Program-made: the position numbers and the translations under genes
Notes under the pieces: model-generated
What the model saw: the letters and a program-made list of their open reading frames with translations, nothing else
Told to the model about the DNA's origin: nothing
Database searches by the model: none
Source: Nymphalis io
Lineage: Eukaryota > Arthropoda > Insecta > Lepidoptera > Nymphalidae
DNA: 64,000 bases
Assembly: GCF_905147045.1 (NCBI RefSeq)
Contig: NC_065901.1
Location: forward strand, 5,456,001 to 5,520,000
Direction: 5' to 3'
Part shown: one piece after another, positions 36,216 through 48,858 of the stretch
Numbering within the stretch: position 1 is the first letter of the stretch
Layout: each line of letters begins with the position of its first letter

Positions 36216-37555
36216 AAACTACGCTCAATTGTATTTCGTCATTTATGTATACTAATAATAAATAACTCTTTTATAAGGTTTAAAAATTCATATATCAGTA
36301 TTTTAACAACCAAAATAAACACAGTTTTTCCTTAGTTTTATTTTTGAAATACAGAGAGTTGGTTTTCCAAGCTCACAATAGTAAGCAATAGCAATTTTCG
36401 TAACAATATTTTTGTACGTAAGCCACTTTTCATCACCAGTTTTATCGTCTGGTCTAAAATACATGCGGTTTTAAAAAAATATTTCCTCATAAATGGAGTA
36501 ACAATTTTGCATTTTATTACTTGTTTTTGAAGTTTTTCGAAATATGTGTTGAGTTGAACTATTGGGCAACCTTTGTTATCGATAAAAGCACCTTACTTCA
36601 TATAAAAGTATTTCTAATTGTCGTCGATATAAGATGATCGAAATAACCAAATTAAAACTTTTCCAATAATATTTCACAGATCCTATCAGAAAATATATTT
36701 TCATTATAAATACATTTAAAGAAAACTTTGGATCACTTAAAAGATGCAATTAAATATATATCTACCAAATCTCTCAGGAACATGAAATAATCATGATATA
36801 AAATTTTAGACGACAACACTCAGACCAAGTATCAGCTCTAATGTGTGTATATATTTGTTATTGTATTGTATTTTAATAATAATATAAAAAAACATATTCA
36901 TAAGCCTGATATGTAATCCGTTTTGCGTTGTTGAGGTTTTCATTAGAGAGATTTATATGACGTCACGACGACTCTGCTTTTTCGCAATGACGCACTGTCA
37001 CTGTATGAAGGGTAACTAACAACTGACCGGGCAACGAAAAGGTAATCTCTAATGTAGCCTTTAATTGTAAGCTTTTAATTTTATAGGATTTAATAATTAT
37101 TATATGCATTTGTTTATTCAAATTTTGAAGTGAATACAAATTTAGCAAACGATTTTTTTAAAAGCGTATAAATATTGCATGTTTTTTTTTTTCTATACCA
37201 TTATAAAAATTGACATGCATTGCATTCATGCCATTTGGTCATTAGTATGAATGTGTTCAGGCATATCCTAGTCAATCAAGTTGTCGCTTTAGAAAAAAAT
37301 ATATGTCTCTCGAATATTTCCAGTTTTATTTAATATTTATGAAAATTATTTCTCAGTTGCAATAAAAATGCATGGTTCATGACAGAATTTTTCACAAATT
37401 GCTGCTGGAGGGTACTCGCTTTAATGAAGTCAGTAACGACTCTCAGTCGACTGCTAGCTCTAGTAGGGACATTTTGGCTAGTAAATAAATAAAATTATCA
37501 TTATAGCATAGTTTAAACGATTTTTAATTATCATAGTATGTAAATTTATCACAAC
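36216..37555. other. AT-rich DNA, no gene seen
   Basis: No recognised repeat or coding signal. Confidence 0.5.
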
Positions 37556-37870
37556 CAAACATAACTTCTTAGTATTGTTGGGTTTGTGAACCGATGTATT
37601 TCAGGCACAAGGGACATTAACACTATCGTCTTTTCTTGAGGTATATCTTATAGGTAACGACCGACTGATAAACATTTTAACATATGTATATAATTTTAAA
37701 TAAATGTATAAATACATACTTTTATACATAATACACTCAGACGCACGACGGAAATCGAACTCGCAACCCTGAAACATTTTTGCTCTCAATGTTGGTGAAG
37801 TATGGTGAGTGGCTATTAGTGTACATAATTATATGTATGTTCGGCTGATGACCACTTACTATCGGGTGCT
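37556..37870. repeat. SINE-A remnant split by a SINE-E fragment
   Basis: The outer parts read as SINE-A on the plus strand: 'cttagtattgttgggtttg' and 'caggcacaagggacattaac' on the left, 'gatgaccacttactatcggg' on the right. Between them, minus strand, is a SINE-E piece with a B-box-like 'ggttgcgagttcgatttcc' and the body 'tatcagtcggtcgttaccta'. The central part of SINE-A is missing, so a clean nested insertion is likely but not proven. Confidence 0.55.
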
Positions 37871-39479
37871 TCTTTTTCTAGTGTATATAAGGTAGGTGAA
37901 CTATTATAAATTAAAATTAACATATTTGGGGGTTAGTTTTGTCTGTAGTTGTCTAAATTTTTAATCGTTTATATCCTTGAGATTCATAATACACTGTAAA
38001 AAAAAAAAAAGCCATTTAGTTAATGAGGAGTAAATTCTGATTCCAATTATTTAATCAACAAATTTGTCTAGAATAAAATAATGCTTATTCAATTACTCAA
38101 AAGAAAACGACTTTAAATAAAGTTTGATACAAAAAACACTTAAATACTGAACCTTACAAATGATCATAGTATTAGCCTGGGAATACATAGCTATGCTCTT
38201 GTTCGCTGTAAGCTCATATACATATCTAATGCATATTCCCGGGCGTACTTAATCCTGCTCTTCTCGTCCAGCTGTCCGGTTAAATCTTTGCTTCAATTTC
38301 AAAATTAATCCCAGAGAATTTCTGAGTTAAAAAAAAAGATATTTTTAAGTTAAATGAAAAATTGTTTTCAACGTAAAATAATTCAACTTTGATTGTTGGA
38401 TTTGACTACCGAAGCTTACTTTCAAATTTCGAACAATTTCCAAAATAGTGACCTTTTAATTTCACTACATAATACGTTTTAAGAATTTGCGTTTGTAATG
38501 TTTTGTCGATACTGTAATATTTATATCGATAGGTTATAAAGGACAATTGAAAGATTTTTTTTTTTTGATAAAAAGATTGCGATGATAATGTCATATTGCT
38601 TACAGAAAAATATTTTGAAAAGTGACGTAATATTGGTAAGTAAACAATAACAAAGGAATACCTTATTGTTTCCTCATATACTCACAAAGATAAAACGCGG
38701 ATAAAAGAAAAATGTATAAAAAAGTCAAAGACGTAACAGTGATAAAAGGTTAATCATTCAGAATGGATTCCTTACACAAATAAACTGGATTCCCTCGCGC
38801 ATTTCTCAGCCGCAAAATAAAGTCATCGCGCAACGACAACAAAATGAATGGTTGTTTTCTTAAGGTGGACAATTTATTAAGCCTATGATTGGAACGAAGA
38901 TTTATTGTACCTTATATTAAATGAGAGTAAAATTTGTTTGGAGTGTTCCATTTCATTAATTTCGTTGTTGAAGGATTAGCTCAATCATTTATTCATTTAT
39001 CACTTTCAGAAAACAATTCCATTCTTATTTCGATCGGTCGACGCGTTATTTTCGTTTTCTGTTTCAAGTAAATACAGCTCATTTATGTTGTGTTATATAA
39101 ACTTTCTATTTATTAACTAAGGGGTTCGGATTTTTTAAAATAATAATACATTGTTCTTATTTTCTTCAAAATAAGTGCCTCTTTTAAAGTTAATATGGAT
39201 ATTTGCGAGTTACGAAAACAGAAACAATTTTTTTTCTCTGTCTGTCTGTTCTAATCTTTGAAATAGCTAAAAATTACAATATGAAATAACTGAAATGTTA
39301 TATGTGTTGTGAGCATTATGTAATACTTCACACTTTATCACACTTAAAATCAACATATTTTGTACTTTTTATCTCCTTTGACCGGATTTTCGATTAGGGC
39401 GCGTGTAAAACCGCGGGCTAAGCGCTTATCATTATAATATAATGAAGACTAATAGTAGACGCAGTAGACTTGGACTAGT
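37871..39479. other. AT-rich DNA, no gene seen
   Basis: No recognised repeat or coding signal. Poly(A) run at about 38000. Confidence 0.5.
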
Positions 39480-39537
39480 GGATATATCCCGCAATATTCG
39501 ATTAAGATGTTCTAACCACTGAACCATCTCGGCTCTG
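39480..39537 (-). repeat. SINE-D tRNA-like head fragment
   Basis: Minus strand: 'gagccgagatggttcagtgg' then 'agaacatcttaatcgaat'. The B box is lost. Confidence 0.5.
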
Positions 39538-39540
39538 CCA

Positions 39541-41024
39541 AATATTTTTTTCAGCACCAAAATCTATTATGTAGATTTGACTACTTACCGTCAATATAAT
39601 AGCTAAATAATTTGATATATAATATGTATAAATAATGTATACAGCTTTAATATTTTAATAGGATTCAACATGCTTATAATATGAGACTAAAATAATATCT
39701 ATCCGTAGGTAAATCATGAAATCTATGAATCTATGTTTTGAATGAAAAAGAATTTGAACGAATGATAATTAATCATACACCTTTTGTTCATTGTGTAGTG
39801 TAACATTACGCATTCTTTGTTGCTCATAGTAATGTTAATTCATTCATTCACACAAGTTAAGATTAATGTATAACTGAGAAACAAGGTTCGAAGATATTAT
39901 TATAAAATATTAATTTTAATTAGAGCGATCTTTCGGCTGTCCATCATCGCGTGTTGGGTTGGCCTAAATACTAATAACGGGCTATGCGTGCGCAAGCCGA
40001 AACTGTCCTGAATATTTTAAGTGAGCACGTTCGTACGTAGCTATATCGTGAAAAAAAAAAAGTTTGTTTTGCCTACGTTATGGACGATGCGTTTTCTGTA
40101 TTATCTTGAATCCCTTGGGTTTCGAGGTTTATTGCATTTTAAAACAACGAAAACACAATATTATACTGGAAAGTATTTTAAAATAAGTTAATGCCCTTAA
40201 AGTGAGTTTTGTTGGTTTTTATTTAATATATTCACGCAGAACACACTTAGATTGAACGCGTGAAATGTGTTGGGTTCAAAATCAAATTATGTAGGAACTA
40301 TTCGTGCCGCACAACTCATCCACATCGATTTTATTTTTATTGTAAATTCCGTCATTTATGTGCATATGTATATGCAGGCTATCCCTATGTCGAATTTTAT
40401 CATGAACGGTTCAGTGGTTTAATGATGATAAGGTAAAAAACAGACAAACGATATGATGATAAGGTAAAATATTAATATGAGTAATTCTTGTATTATATTT
40501 TTAAAACAATACCGCAGTACAAGAATTAACATTATAATATGACAGTATATATTTCAATTAAGTAAAATTCGAATATAACTTATTATTAGAATTTTATGTT
40601 TTATTGCTAATTTGTGTGATAGAGAGAGACAGACAGACTACACTCAATTACTTTTATAACAATACAAGTAACGACATAATTATATACATTATATTAATAT
40701 AGTATTATATATAATAATAAAGTATTAATCGCTTATAACCAGCTGAGTCTGTTATTAAGACTTCTCTTTATCTATAAAACAAAAGGCACTGTTATAAATG
40801 TAGCTGAACAGAAACATTCGTTTAATTAAACAGGAACTTGCAAGGACACAGGCCCCGTTTATACGAAATCCCTTGTGTTTATTCACGTAAAGAACTAATG
40901 ACAAACTGTTGAATCGCGTGAATACCGAATTTTTAAAATTAACGCTATTTATATAAAACTGTCATGTGACACATATTTTGTTTTATGATAAAAAAGTTAA
41001 TTTTGCTTAAAAGTTACACGTAAA
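39541..41024. other. AT-rich DNA with two repeat scraps
   Basis: 40380-40470 has 'cgaattttatcatgaacggt' and two copies of 'atgatgataaggtaaaa', related to the repeat at 23855. 40610-40682 is nearly identical to 42562-42638. The rest is unrecognised. Confidence 0.45.
40610..40682 (+). repeat. Dispersed direct repeat, copy 1
   Basis: 'tttgtgtgatagagagagac' to 'caagtaacgacataat' recurs at 42562-42638 with a short length difference in the middle. The family is not recognised. Confidence 0.75.
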
Positions 41025-41212
41025 TGTACCACAGCTGGGCTAATTTCATAAATTATTCCACTGCAATCCGATGTGGATTGGTACATTAGATAAATATGTG
41101 GCGGAAATTCTTTGCAGGTTCTCTTCCTCACTATGTTTTCCTTCACCGCCAAGCACGAGATGATTTAAAAAAACAAATAAAGCACAAAAAACAGCGTTTT
41201 GAACCCTTTATC
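41025..41212 (-). repeat. SINE-D 3' half, diverged
   Basis: The plus strand shows 'taccacagctgggctaattt' (tail), 'ttccactgcaatccgatgtg', 'ggttctcttcctcactatgt' and 'ttccttcaccgccaagcacg'. The tRNA-like head is missing. Confidence 0.65.
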
Positions 41213-41284
41213 TTTAATTAAGATTTAAGTATTTTAGCTACTGGGCAAATCCAGCGATAAGTTATCTTATTTGGAAGGACAAAA

Positions 41285-41415
41285 CGGATGCTAATCTCAA
41301 TACCGACGCTCAACGTCACGCACCGTTGGAAGAACCTTGGTGCGTTGCGTGGCCATCTGTGGTCGTCAGGCGTGCGTGAATAATCCGCGGGCTCACGCAC
41401 CGTTGGAAACCACCT
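41285..41415. repeat. GC-rich patch with a 15-bp direct repeat
   Basis: 'cacgcaccgttggaa' occurs at 41317-41331 and 41393-41407. The interval between is CpG-rich compared with the rest of the window. No gene or known element is recognised. Confidence 0.5.
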
Positions 41416-41439
41416 TAACAATTACCTTACTGTGCTACC

Positions 41440-41640
41440 TGGTCTTGTAAGTAGCGTATCTGCAGATACTGGAGAACTGGGTTGAGCCATTAAAAATAGT
41501 GCTTTTTCCGTAAACAAATTCTCAATAGCAGTCTGAGGTAAGGAAAATATCAGTACAATATTTCCGTGACTCGGAAAACATGTATAGCCGTATCTTTCTT
41601 CAACCATATAGAATTGCCGTCTCAGCAATACTACAAGTGT
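41440..41640 (+). repeat. SINE-C copy, highly diverged
   Basis: 'aactgggttgagccattaaa', 'ttctcaatagcagtctgagg' and 'cgtgactcggaaaacatg' follow SINE-C order. The 68-codon minus-strand frame over it is not a gene. Confidence 0.5.
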
Positions 41641-41774
41641 ACAAAAATAGTGAATACACGGATATAAATTCTCAGTTTCTTTGCAATTAATAATGTACTT
41701 AATTCCGATTATTAAATTGTTATATGCGAAAAACGTTTACAAGACAACTCTGCCTATAAATAGTGCCTTTGTAG

Positions 41775-41830
41775 ATAGCCAGACCGATTTCGGCCTTATA
41801 AGCTGCGGCGCTATAAGCTGGCTACTACAC
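41775..41830 (-). repeat. SINE-C 3'-end fragment
   Basis: 'agccagaccgatttcggcc' is the antisense 3' end of SINE-C. It is followed by a short local duplication of 'ctataagctg'. Confidence 0.45.
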
Positions 41831-43239
41831 TGATGATATAAATAATGGGTGAATAATGGCAATAATGTTAACTTTAAAATAAGTAAATGCCCTTAAGAAA
41901 AATCCGCCTTAAATCTTGTTTAATTTGTCGACCTTCAACATTCTTTGGCCGTAACTAGAGTTAACAGTTCAGTTACATATTTGTAGGTAGTATTCATTAA
42001 TTAATTCAGAAACGAGCCTATCATACACAAGGTCACTTATTTTGGATTCATATTCTGAACTGCAGGGTTTTATATAAATCAAAATAAAAAGAGACATTCC
42101 ACTGTAAACAATAAGAAAACGTTTTTTACGGTTTTGTACGAGTTTGCACAATAGGCTTATAGGACACTTTTAAATTATCGTGTTTCAGGATTAAATTGAA
42201 TGTAAAGCGATCACCGGTTTGGAATGTGTGTCCTACTAAGAAAAACCGGCAAGAAATTGAGTAGTTATACTTTTCTGAAATGAAATACATAGTCATTTAA
42301 TTACTTTATAATAATAATTACTTTATATTTCTGTGTGTCATAATTATGTTACATTATTAAGATAATAAATTAATATACTGAATAAAGAAATAGTACAAGC
42401 TGCTTTCCACGTTTAGCGGTTCAATTTGTAGTCAAGACCAGAGTTTACCAATTATCATAACGCGCCGATCTATCGTAACGTAAACAAAAAACATATATAT
42501 CAATTAATTTATTTTGTTTTCTATCAGTGCCTTTAAGTTTCAATAACTTTTCCGATTCGTCTATTTGTGTGATAGAGAGAGACAGATGTACTTACTACAC
42601 TCAATTGCTTTTATAACAATACAAGTAACGACATAATTCATTACGTAAAACTGAAGTTCATTATATGTAGTTTTTATGGTTAAATTTAACATATTCAATT
42701 TTCTAATAAAGCCATCTTATAAATTTCTCTTAGTGAGATGTTGCTCCAAATGTTTTTCATTGCGATGATAAACAACGTCATTATGATATAACATTGTTCT
42801 GTAACGAAAATTAAATTATATTTTACAATTCGTATTACCACAAAGGCTAAGTAACCGCCATTCTAAGTAGCATTCGCGTTTGACCTCAAATAATCTAAAT
42901 ATAAAAGGCATAATTTTAAAAATCCACTGGGAACGACATCCATTTCTCGCAACAGAATAAAGCTGACTCAATGTTCCTCGCGGTTTCACAGAAAACGCTT
43001 AGAAGGGACTTTCCAGTCTTATCTTTTTAACAAAACTCACTCGCGAAAGGTAAAACGACTTGCCCTATTATTTAGATGATGTGACAGAGATTTGAATACT
43101 TATTCTTCATATTTCTTTCCTGATTTTTTTTATGTTAACAATATTTGAGGTAAATTAGTTGTTCGTGAAAAAAGCTAATCTACTTTTGTACTTTCTAACA
43201 AGTTAAAATTGTTTTGTGTACTATGTATGTGTTTTTGAC
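41831..43239. other. AT-rich DNA, no gene seen
   Basis: Contains the dispersed repeat at 42562-42638. Otherwise unrecognised. Confidence 0.45.
42562..42638 (+). repeat. Dispersed direct repeat, copy 2
   Basis: Second copy of the unit at 40610-40682. 'gatagagagagacaga' and 'acaatacaagtaacgacata' are shared. Here an extra 'tgtactta' lies in the middle. Confidence 0.75.
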
Positions 43240-43240
43240 T

Positions 43241-43593
43241 GCCTCGTCGGTCTAGTGGCTTTATGTAAGGCCGCAGACCCGAGGGTTCTGGGTTCAATTC
43301 CCAGGTCAGGTCAATAAAAAGTTATTGGGTTTTTCTGTCATAAAATTCTCAGTAGCAGCCCGGATCTGGAAATTGGAAGTGTACACTCCCGTGCCTTGAA
43401 AACCACGTAAAGCCGTTGGTCCTGCGCCTGTGTCGGATTCCCGTCCATCGGATTATGAGAGTTAGGGAATAGAGAGTGCACCTGTGTTTGCGCACTTACT
43501 TGTGCACTATAATATCTCCTGCGTAGTTGGCTAATCTCTCTTGAGATTGGCAACCGTGGCCGAAATCGGTCTGGAGGACATTATTATTATTAC
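43241..43593 (+). mobile_element. SINE-C, complete tRNA-derived SINE
   Basis: The tRNA-like head has an A box (TCGGTCTAGTGG, 43247-43258) and a B box (GGTTCAATTCC, 43291-43301). The body contains 'cacgtaaagccgttggtcct' and 'gcacctgtgtttgcgcactt'. The 3' end is 'ggccgaaatcggtctggagg' followed by an ATT microsatellite. Intact boxes make it the best-preserved member of this family in the window. The 71-codon minus-strand frame is not a gene. Confidence 0.88.
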
Positions 43594-43622
43594 ATTAAAT
43601 AATTGTAATAAAGTTTTAAATA

Positions 43623-45095
43623 TTCAAAACATACCATTTTGTATAAATTAAAAATATTTTTAAGTTTTTATATTTAGAACGAGGAATAAAAATTATGGAC
43701 AAAATTTTAATAATAATATTAATATATCTTAAAAGTGTAATTATATGGTATATTGAAATTCTGGGTTGATAGAAAAAAATAACTTATAATATAAAGTATA
43801 TGTTGTTACATATAGTTATATTATTAAAAATGCATGTTTGCATGTTTGTCTTTTTTGCGTTCTTAAGCCATTGATGATGATTCTGAAGAACATTTTGTGA
43901 GGTGTTCTGAGTAATCCAGGAAAGGTACTCGGCGGGTTATGTGTTTCAAAATGTTATGACCCTCATTCAATTCTAAACTTTTTATAAAAATAAATTTAAA
44001 ACGTTTCTGTCAAAATGGTTGAAGAAAGTCATAGTCAAGAATGCCTGTATGCATAATATGTATGTATAAAATACAGGCCAGGCCGTTTTATCGTAAGCAC
44101 GGCGTACTTAAAACACGCAATTAATAAAATGAAACTGTAACAATCAGGTTTTGGCACGAAATTTAAGCGTTCCTTCTACTTAAATATAACTTTCTTATAT
44201 TCTAAATATGTTAAAAAAACGTTTGTAACATACAATATATTTTTTAATTTTTGTATAGTGACGTACCTGAAACGACGAAAGTTCAGCGACAAAGCAGACT
44301 ATCATCGACAGTGTTGTTTCACTGCATCAGCTAGATGTATAAATTAGTCGGCGATGACGTCGACAGGGCATAGTCTGTTGAAGACGCTGAGTGAATTGGA
44401 GCATGAATTTCAAGTCCGTTCACGCCTCCTTCATTCTCGATATCGATGTCGACTTTTTAGTTTTATGTCACTTCACTGCGCTAGCACATTACTTGAACAC
44501 TTTGAATTATATATTATGACACTTTATATTATACATTACGGTTAATTATTAATATAGAAGCTATTTCTTAGTTAATTACCGTATAAAATACTATATAATT
44601 AAACAAACGCGAAAATCGTTAAAGGCATTAAGCCTAATCGATTTTATTACTCTTAATTAGAACGAAAAATGCTGAGGTATGAAATCATATAAATATAATT
44701 TAATAATACCCTAACAAAAGGGGTGTTTTGTGGTACAATTATTTTCCTTAAATATAATTTAAAGGTGAAATCGTTGTCAGTTTTTGGAGGGCTAATGGGT
44801 TGTGTAGCGGACATCGATCAGTGTAGGGACTCTCGGTAAATCAGAGAAATGCTATAAAAACATTTCCTTATCTTTAGTTACCAAAAAAAAGTATACAACC
44901 TATTGTAAAATTACATTCTAAATAATTGCAAACCATTGCAAATATAGAAATTGACAAATATTTTACCTTATATGTATTATAATTGTGTGAATTATTTAAG
45001 AAAAGTTTTAATAATTGCATCGAATAAATAATTTAAATTACTATTATAACGATTCCTAATTTTATTTAATCCATATAAGAGAATTTTAATCGCCA
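43623..45095 (+). repeat. Tandem segmental duplication, block A (copy 1)
   Basis: 1473 bases that recur at 46297-47769 with a constant offset of 2674 bases. The stretches I compared by eye, including a 63-codon frame at 44354-44545, are identical. The sequence is AT-rich and not a recognised transposon. 44350-44470 is less AT-rich. Homology ends abruptly at 'taatcgcca' (45095). Confidence 0.92.
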
Positions 45096-45664
45096 GAATC
45101 AAAAATTGTTACACTCGCTTTACTTTAGTTTCGACGGCGCCACCTTTTATTAACCTAATAGCTAGACTGCGTAATAATAATAGACGTGATGTATTTTTTT
45201 CGTGATATTTAAAGCAAAAGAGATTAGCAGCACTTCTCATTTAAAATACGGAAGATTATTTGAAATTGAATATTTGTGTTACAATATACATTAAATTTAA
45301 GCTACCACCGGTTCAGAATTTAGATTCTAATGTAAAGAAACGACAAAAAAATTTATCGATTTATTATTATAGTTTAACATAAGGGCTCCATAGTTTGGTT
45401 TATATTGTAATAGTCCAAGTTGCACCTCTGTATAAAAAGTCTTTGATATTATTATAGCGATTCAAGATTGTAGCAGACTAGCCGGCGTCAGTCTCGGTCG
45501 ATGTACTGCAAAACTCTGAGACGAAACCTCTCCCTCTTTTAGTTTTAAAGCCAAATAAAGTTCCGCAGTCTATATTATATGCAACTTATTAGGTCTGTTT
45601 TGAACTTTAGAACGTTTTGTTCTTAAATGGATGTTTTTTCCCGTAGATACTCTACGAAACATCG
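45096..45664. other. Core X, unique to duplication copy 1
   Basis: 569 bases lying between blocks A and B in the first unit. They share no visible similarity with the 1089-base core at 47770. No open frame, terminal repeats or target-site duplication is obvious. Confidence 0.8.
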
Positions 45665-46298
45665 AATGATTTAATTTTTTCAAAATATTGTTTGTAAGAT
45701 TATTTTTTTTAAGATATTTATTTGTTTAGTTTTAGTATATATTTCTATTCTCAAGATAGCTTAATGTATGCTACCGTGGAACATCTAATCTGTTTCTCAG
45801 TTGCTACATATTGCCTTGGGGAATAGTTACGGAATTCTACATTTGAATACATGCATGTGAAGACGTTGTTAGAGTAAAGATAACTGCGGGAATACCTTAA
45901 TTTGGTATAGAAATTATGTTAAATAGAAAATGATAATGATATGAAAGATATAACAATATTCATTTAAAATAAGAATTCGCCGTTATACGATACTTAAATT
46001 CAAATCATATAATTATATATATATATTATAATAGTGTCACGATAGATAGATTAATATTCACGCTAAATATCTGTTTATAATAATGTGCTCAGGGGTTGAG
46101 AAATACATGGCGACAAAACTCGCGTGAGTCGGATTATATTCTGTCTCATGTTTTTATTCACCAACTCATACTTGGCTTTGCAACTTGGTACCACCCAATC
46201 ATCACATAATATTCCGCCAAATAGCAATACATAGTATTGGTGTATTCCGGTTTGAAGGGTGAGTGTACCAGTGTACACAGACACGAATGGGATATTTT
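45665..46298 (+). repeat. Tandem segmental duplication, block B (copy 1)
   Basis: 634 bases that recur at 48859-49492 with a constant offset of 3194. The right end cuts through a SINE-A copy (46172-46298): the homology stops at 'gggatatttt', where block A of the second unit begins. The shared T bases at the joint leave its exact base undefined. Confidence 0.92.
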
Positions 46299-47769
46299 CA
46301 AAACATACCATTTTGTATAAATTAAAAATATTTTTAAGTTTTTATATTTAGAACGAGGAATAAAAATTATGGACAAAATTTTAATAATAATATTAATATA
46401 TCTTAAAAGTGTAATTATATGGTATATTGAAATTCTGGGTTGATAGAAAAAAATAACTTATAATATAAAGTATATGTTGTTACATATAGTTATATTATTA
46501 AAAATGCATGTTTGCATGTTTGTCTTTTTTGCGTTCTTAAGCCATTGATGATGATTCTGAAGAACATTTTGTGAGGTGTTCTGAGTAATCCAGGAAAGGT
46601 ACTCGGCGGGTTATGTGTTTCAAAATGTTATGACCCTCATTCAATTCTAAACTTTTTATAAAAATAAATTTAAAACGTTTCTGTCAAAATGGTTGAAGAA
46701 AGTCATAGTCAAGAATGCCTGTATGCATAATATGTATGTATAAAATACAGGCCAGGCCGTTTTATCGTAAGCACGGCGTACTTAAAACACGCAATTAATA
46801 AAATGAAACTGTAACAATCAGGTTTTGGCACGAAATTTAAGCGTTCCTTCTACTTAAATATAACTTTCTTATATTCTAAATATGTTAAAAAAACGTTTGT
46901 AACATACAATATATTTTTTAATTTTTGTATAGTGACGTACCTGAAACGACGAAAGTTCAGCGACAAAGCAGACTATCATCGACAGTGTTGTTTCACTGCA
47001 TCAGCTAGATGTATAAATTAGTCGGCGATGACGTCGACAGGGCATAGTCTGTTGAAGACGCTGAGTGAATTGGAGCATGAATTTCAAGTCCGTTCACGCC
47101 TCCTTCATTCTCGATATCGATGTCGACTTTTTAGTTTTATGTCACTTCACTGCGCTAGCACATTACTTGAACACTTTGAATTATATATTATGACACTTTA
47201 TATTATACATTACGGTTAATTATTAATATAGAAGCTATTTCTTAGTTAATTACCGTATAAAATACTATATAATTAAACAAACGCGAAAATCGTTAAAGGC
47301 ATTAAGCCTAATCGATTTTATTACTCTTAATTAGAACGAAAAATGCTGAGGTATGAAATCATATAAATATAATTTAATAATACCCTAACAAAAGGGGTGT
47401 TTTGTGGTACAATTATTTTCCTTAAATATAATTTAAAGGTGAAATCGTTGTCAGTTTTTGGAGGGCTAATGGGTTGTGTAGCGGACATCGATCAGTGTAG
47501 GGACTCTCGGTAAATCAGAGAAATGCTATAAAAACATTTCCTTATCTTTAGTTACCAAAAAAAAGTATACAACCTATTGTAAAATTACATTCTAAATAAT
47601 TGCAAACCATTGCAAATATAGAAATTGACAAATATTTTACCTTATATGTATTATAATTGTGTGAATTATTTAAGAAAAGTTTTAATAATTGCATCGAATA
47701 AATAATTTAAATTACTATTATAACGATTCCTAATTTTATTTAATCCATATAAGAGAATTTTAATCGCCA
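46297..47769 (+). repeat. Tandem segmental duplication, block A (copy 2)
   Basis: Second copy of 43623-45095. It starts directly at the B/A joint, so the two units touch head to tail. The internal 63-codon frame (47028-47219) is identical to that at 44354. Confidence 0.92.
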
Positions 47770-48858
47770 TATTAACTATTTCGGTATATTATTTTGTTAT
47801 ATACAGACTCGCCAATAAACAATATAAATTCGAATCTCTCTTTACGATAAGAACGATTTAATATTAGTTTTATTCATCATCATAGAATGCAATATCTTTT
47901 GTATTGAAAGCAATTTACTTTAGTCCCAGGGCACTGCGGTTATCCATAGTATCTGCGGTCAACCAAATAGCAAGACAAGGCCTAATTAAATTGACATGTC
48001 TTAGACGAGGCACTGTGAAAGCAATATACGCTAATTAATATGGATATTATACTCCTTTGTCTCACTAATAACCACCAAAGTAATTATTTATTAAGACCAC
48101 AGCGCTGTAATGTTCTAGTTTTTTATTAAGAAATTTATTATAATATTCAATTTTCTATCAAGGGTACTGTGGATATTTATTAAATAATAATAATTAAAGA
48201 AATGCACACATTGATAATAGTGAGCTTCAAACTTCTTATTTAAAAATATTTTATTTTTTATTTTTCTTTAAATAGTTTTATGGAAAATTCAATTAAACGA
48301 GAAACAGTCATTGTTATGGAGACTTAAAATACAATGGAAGTAAACTACGTAATTATGAAATGTTATAATTCGCCAATTAAGCATTCGATGATCAGCTATT
48401 CCAATAAAAGCGAAACTGGCAATCAAAAGCTTCATTCCATTCAATATGTATTCGTGCGTGAAACTTATATATTACCAGAATTTAATTTAAATAATATTTA
48501 AACGACCAATTTATATGGCATATTTCGTTGATTTCGCTTTAATTGCAAAGTAGCATCGACTCATATTAATGTAGTCATATTAAATTTATAAATGTTTCAT
48601 TTATGGACTTGTACTAAAATGTAAATTTTGTTATCAAAATTATTATTTTTTATAATATTGAAGAAGGTTTTCTATGGAGTTACTGAAACTAAATCTGTAG
48701 AGAGAATTATTTTAAATTGTTCTCACAAACAACCAAAAATAGTTCGAAATTTAAATAATTTTTGCATTTACGTTGCAACGTGAAACTTAAATTAAGCTAT
48801 TTTACATACTAACTACATACTAACGTATTACCCACGTAGCTTTAGTCAAATAATCGAC
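47770..48858. other. Core Y, unique to duplication copy 2
   Basis: 1089 AT-rich bases replacing core X. No recognised repeat, no credible frame and no clear terminal inverted repeats. Confidence 0.8.

Noticed and set aside
39940..40060. Possible mariner terminal repeat ('gtgttgggttggcc')
   Set aside because: Only a short resemblance; no partner repeat, TA duplication or transposase sequence nearby.
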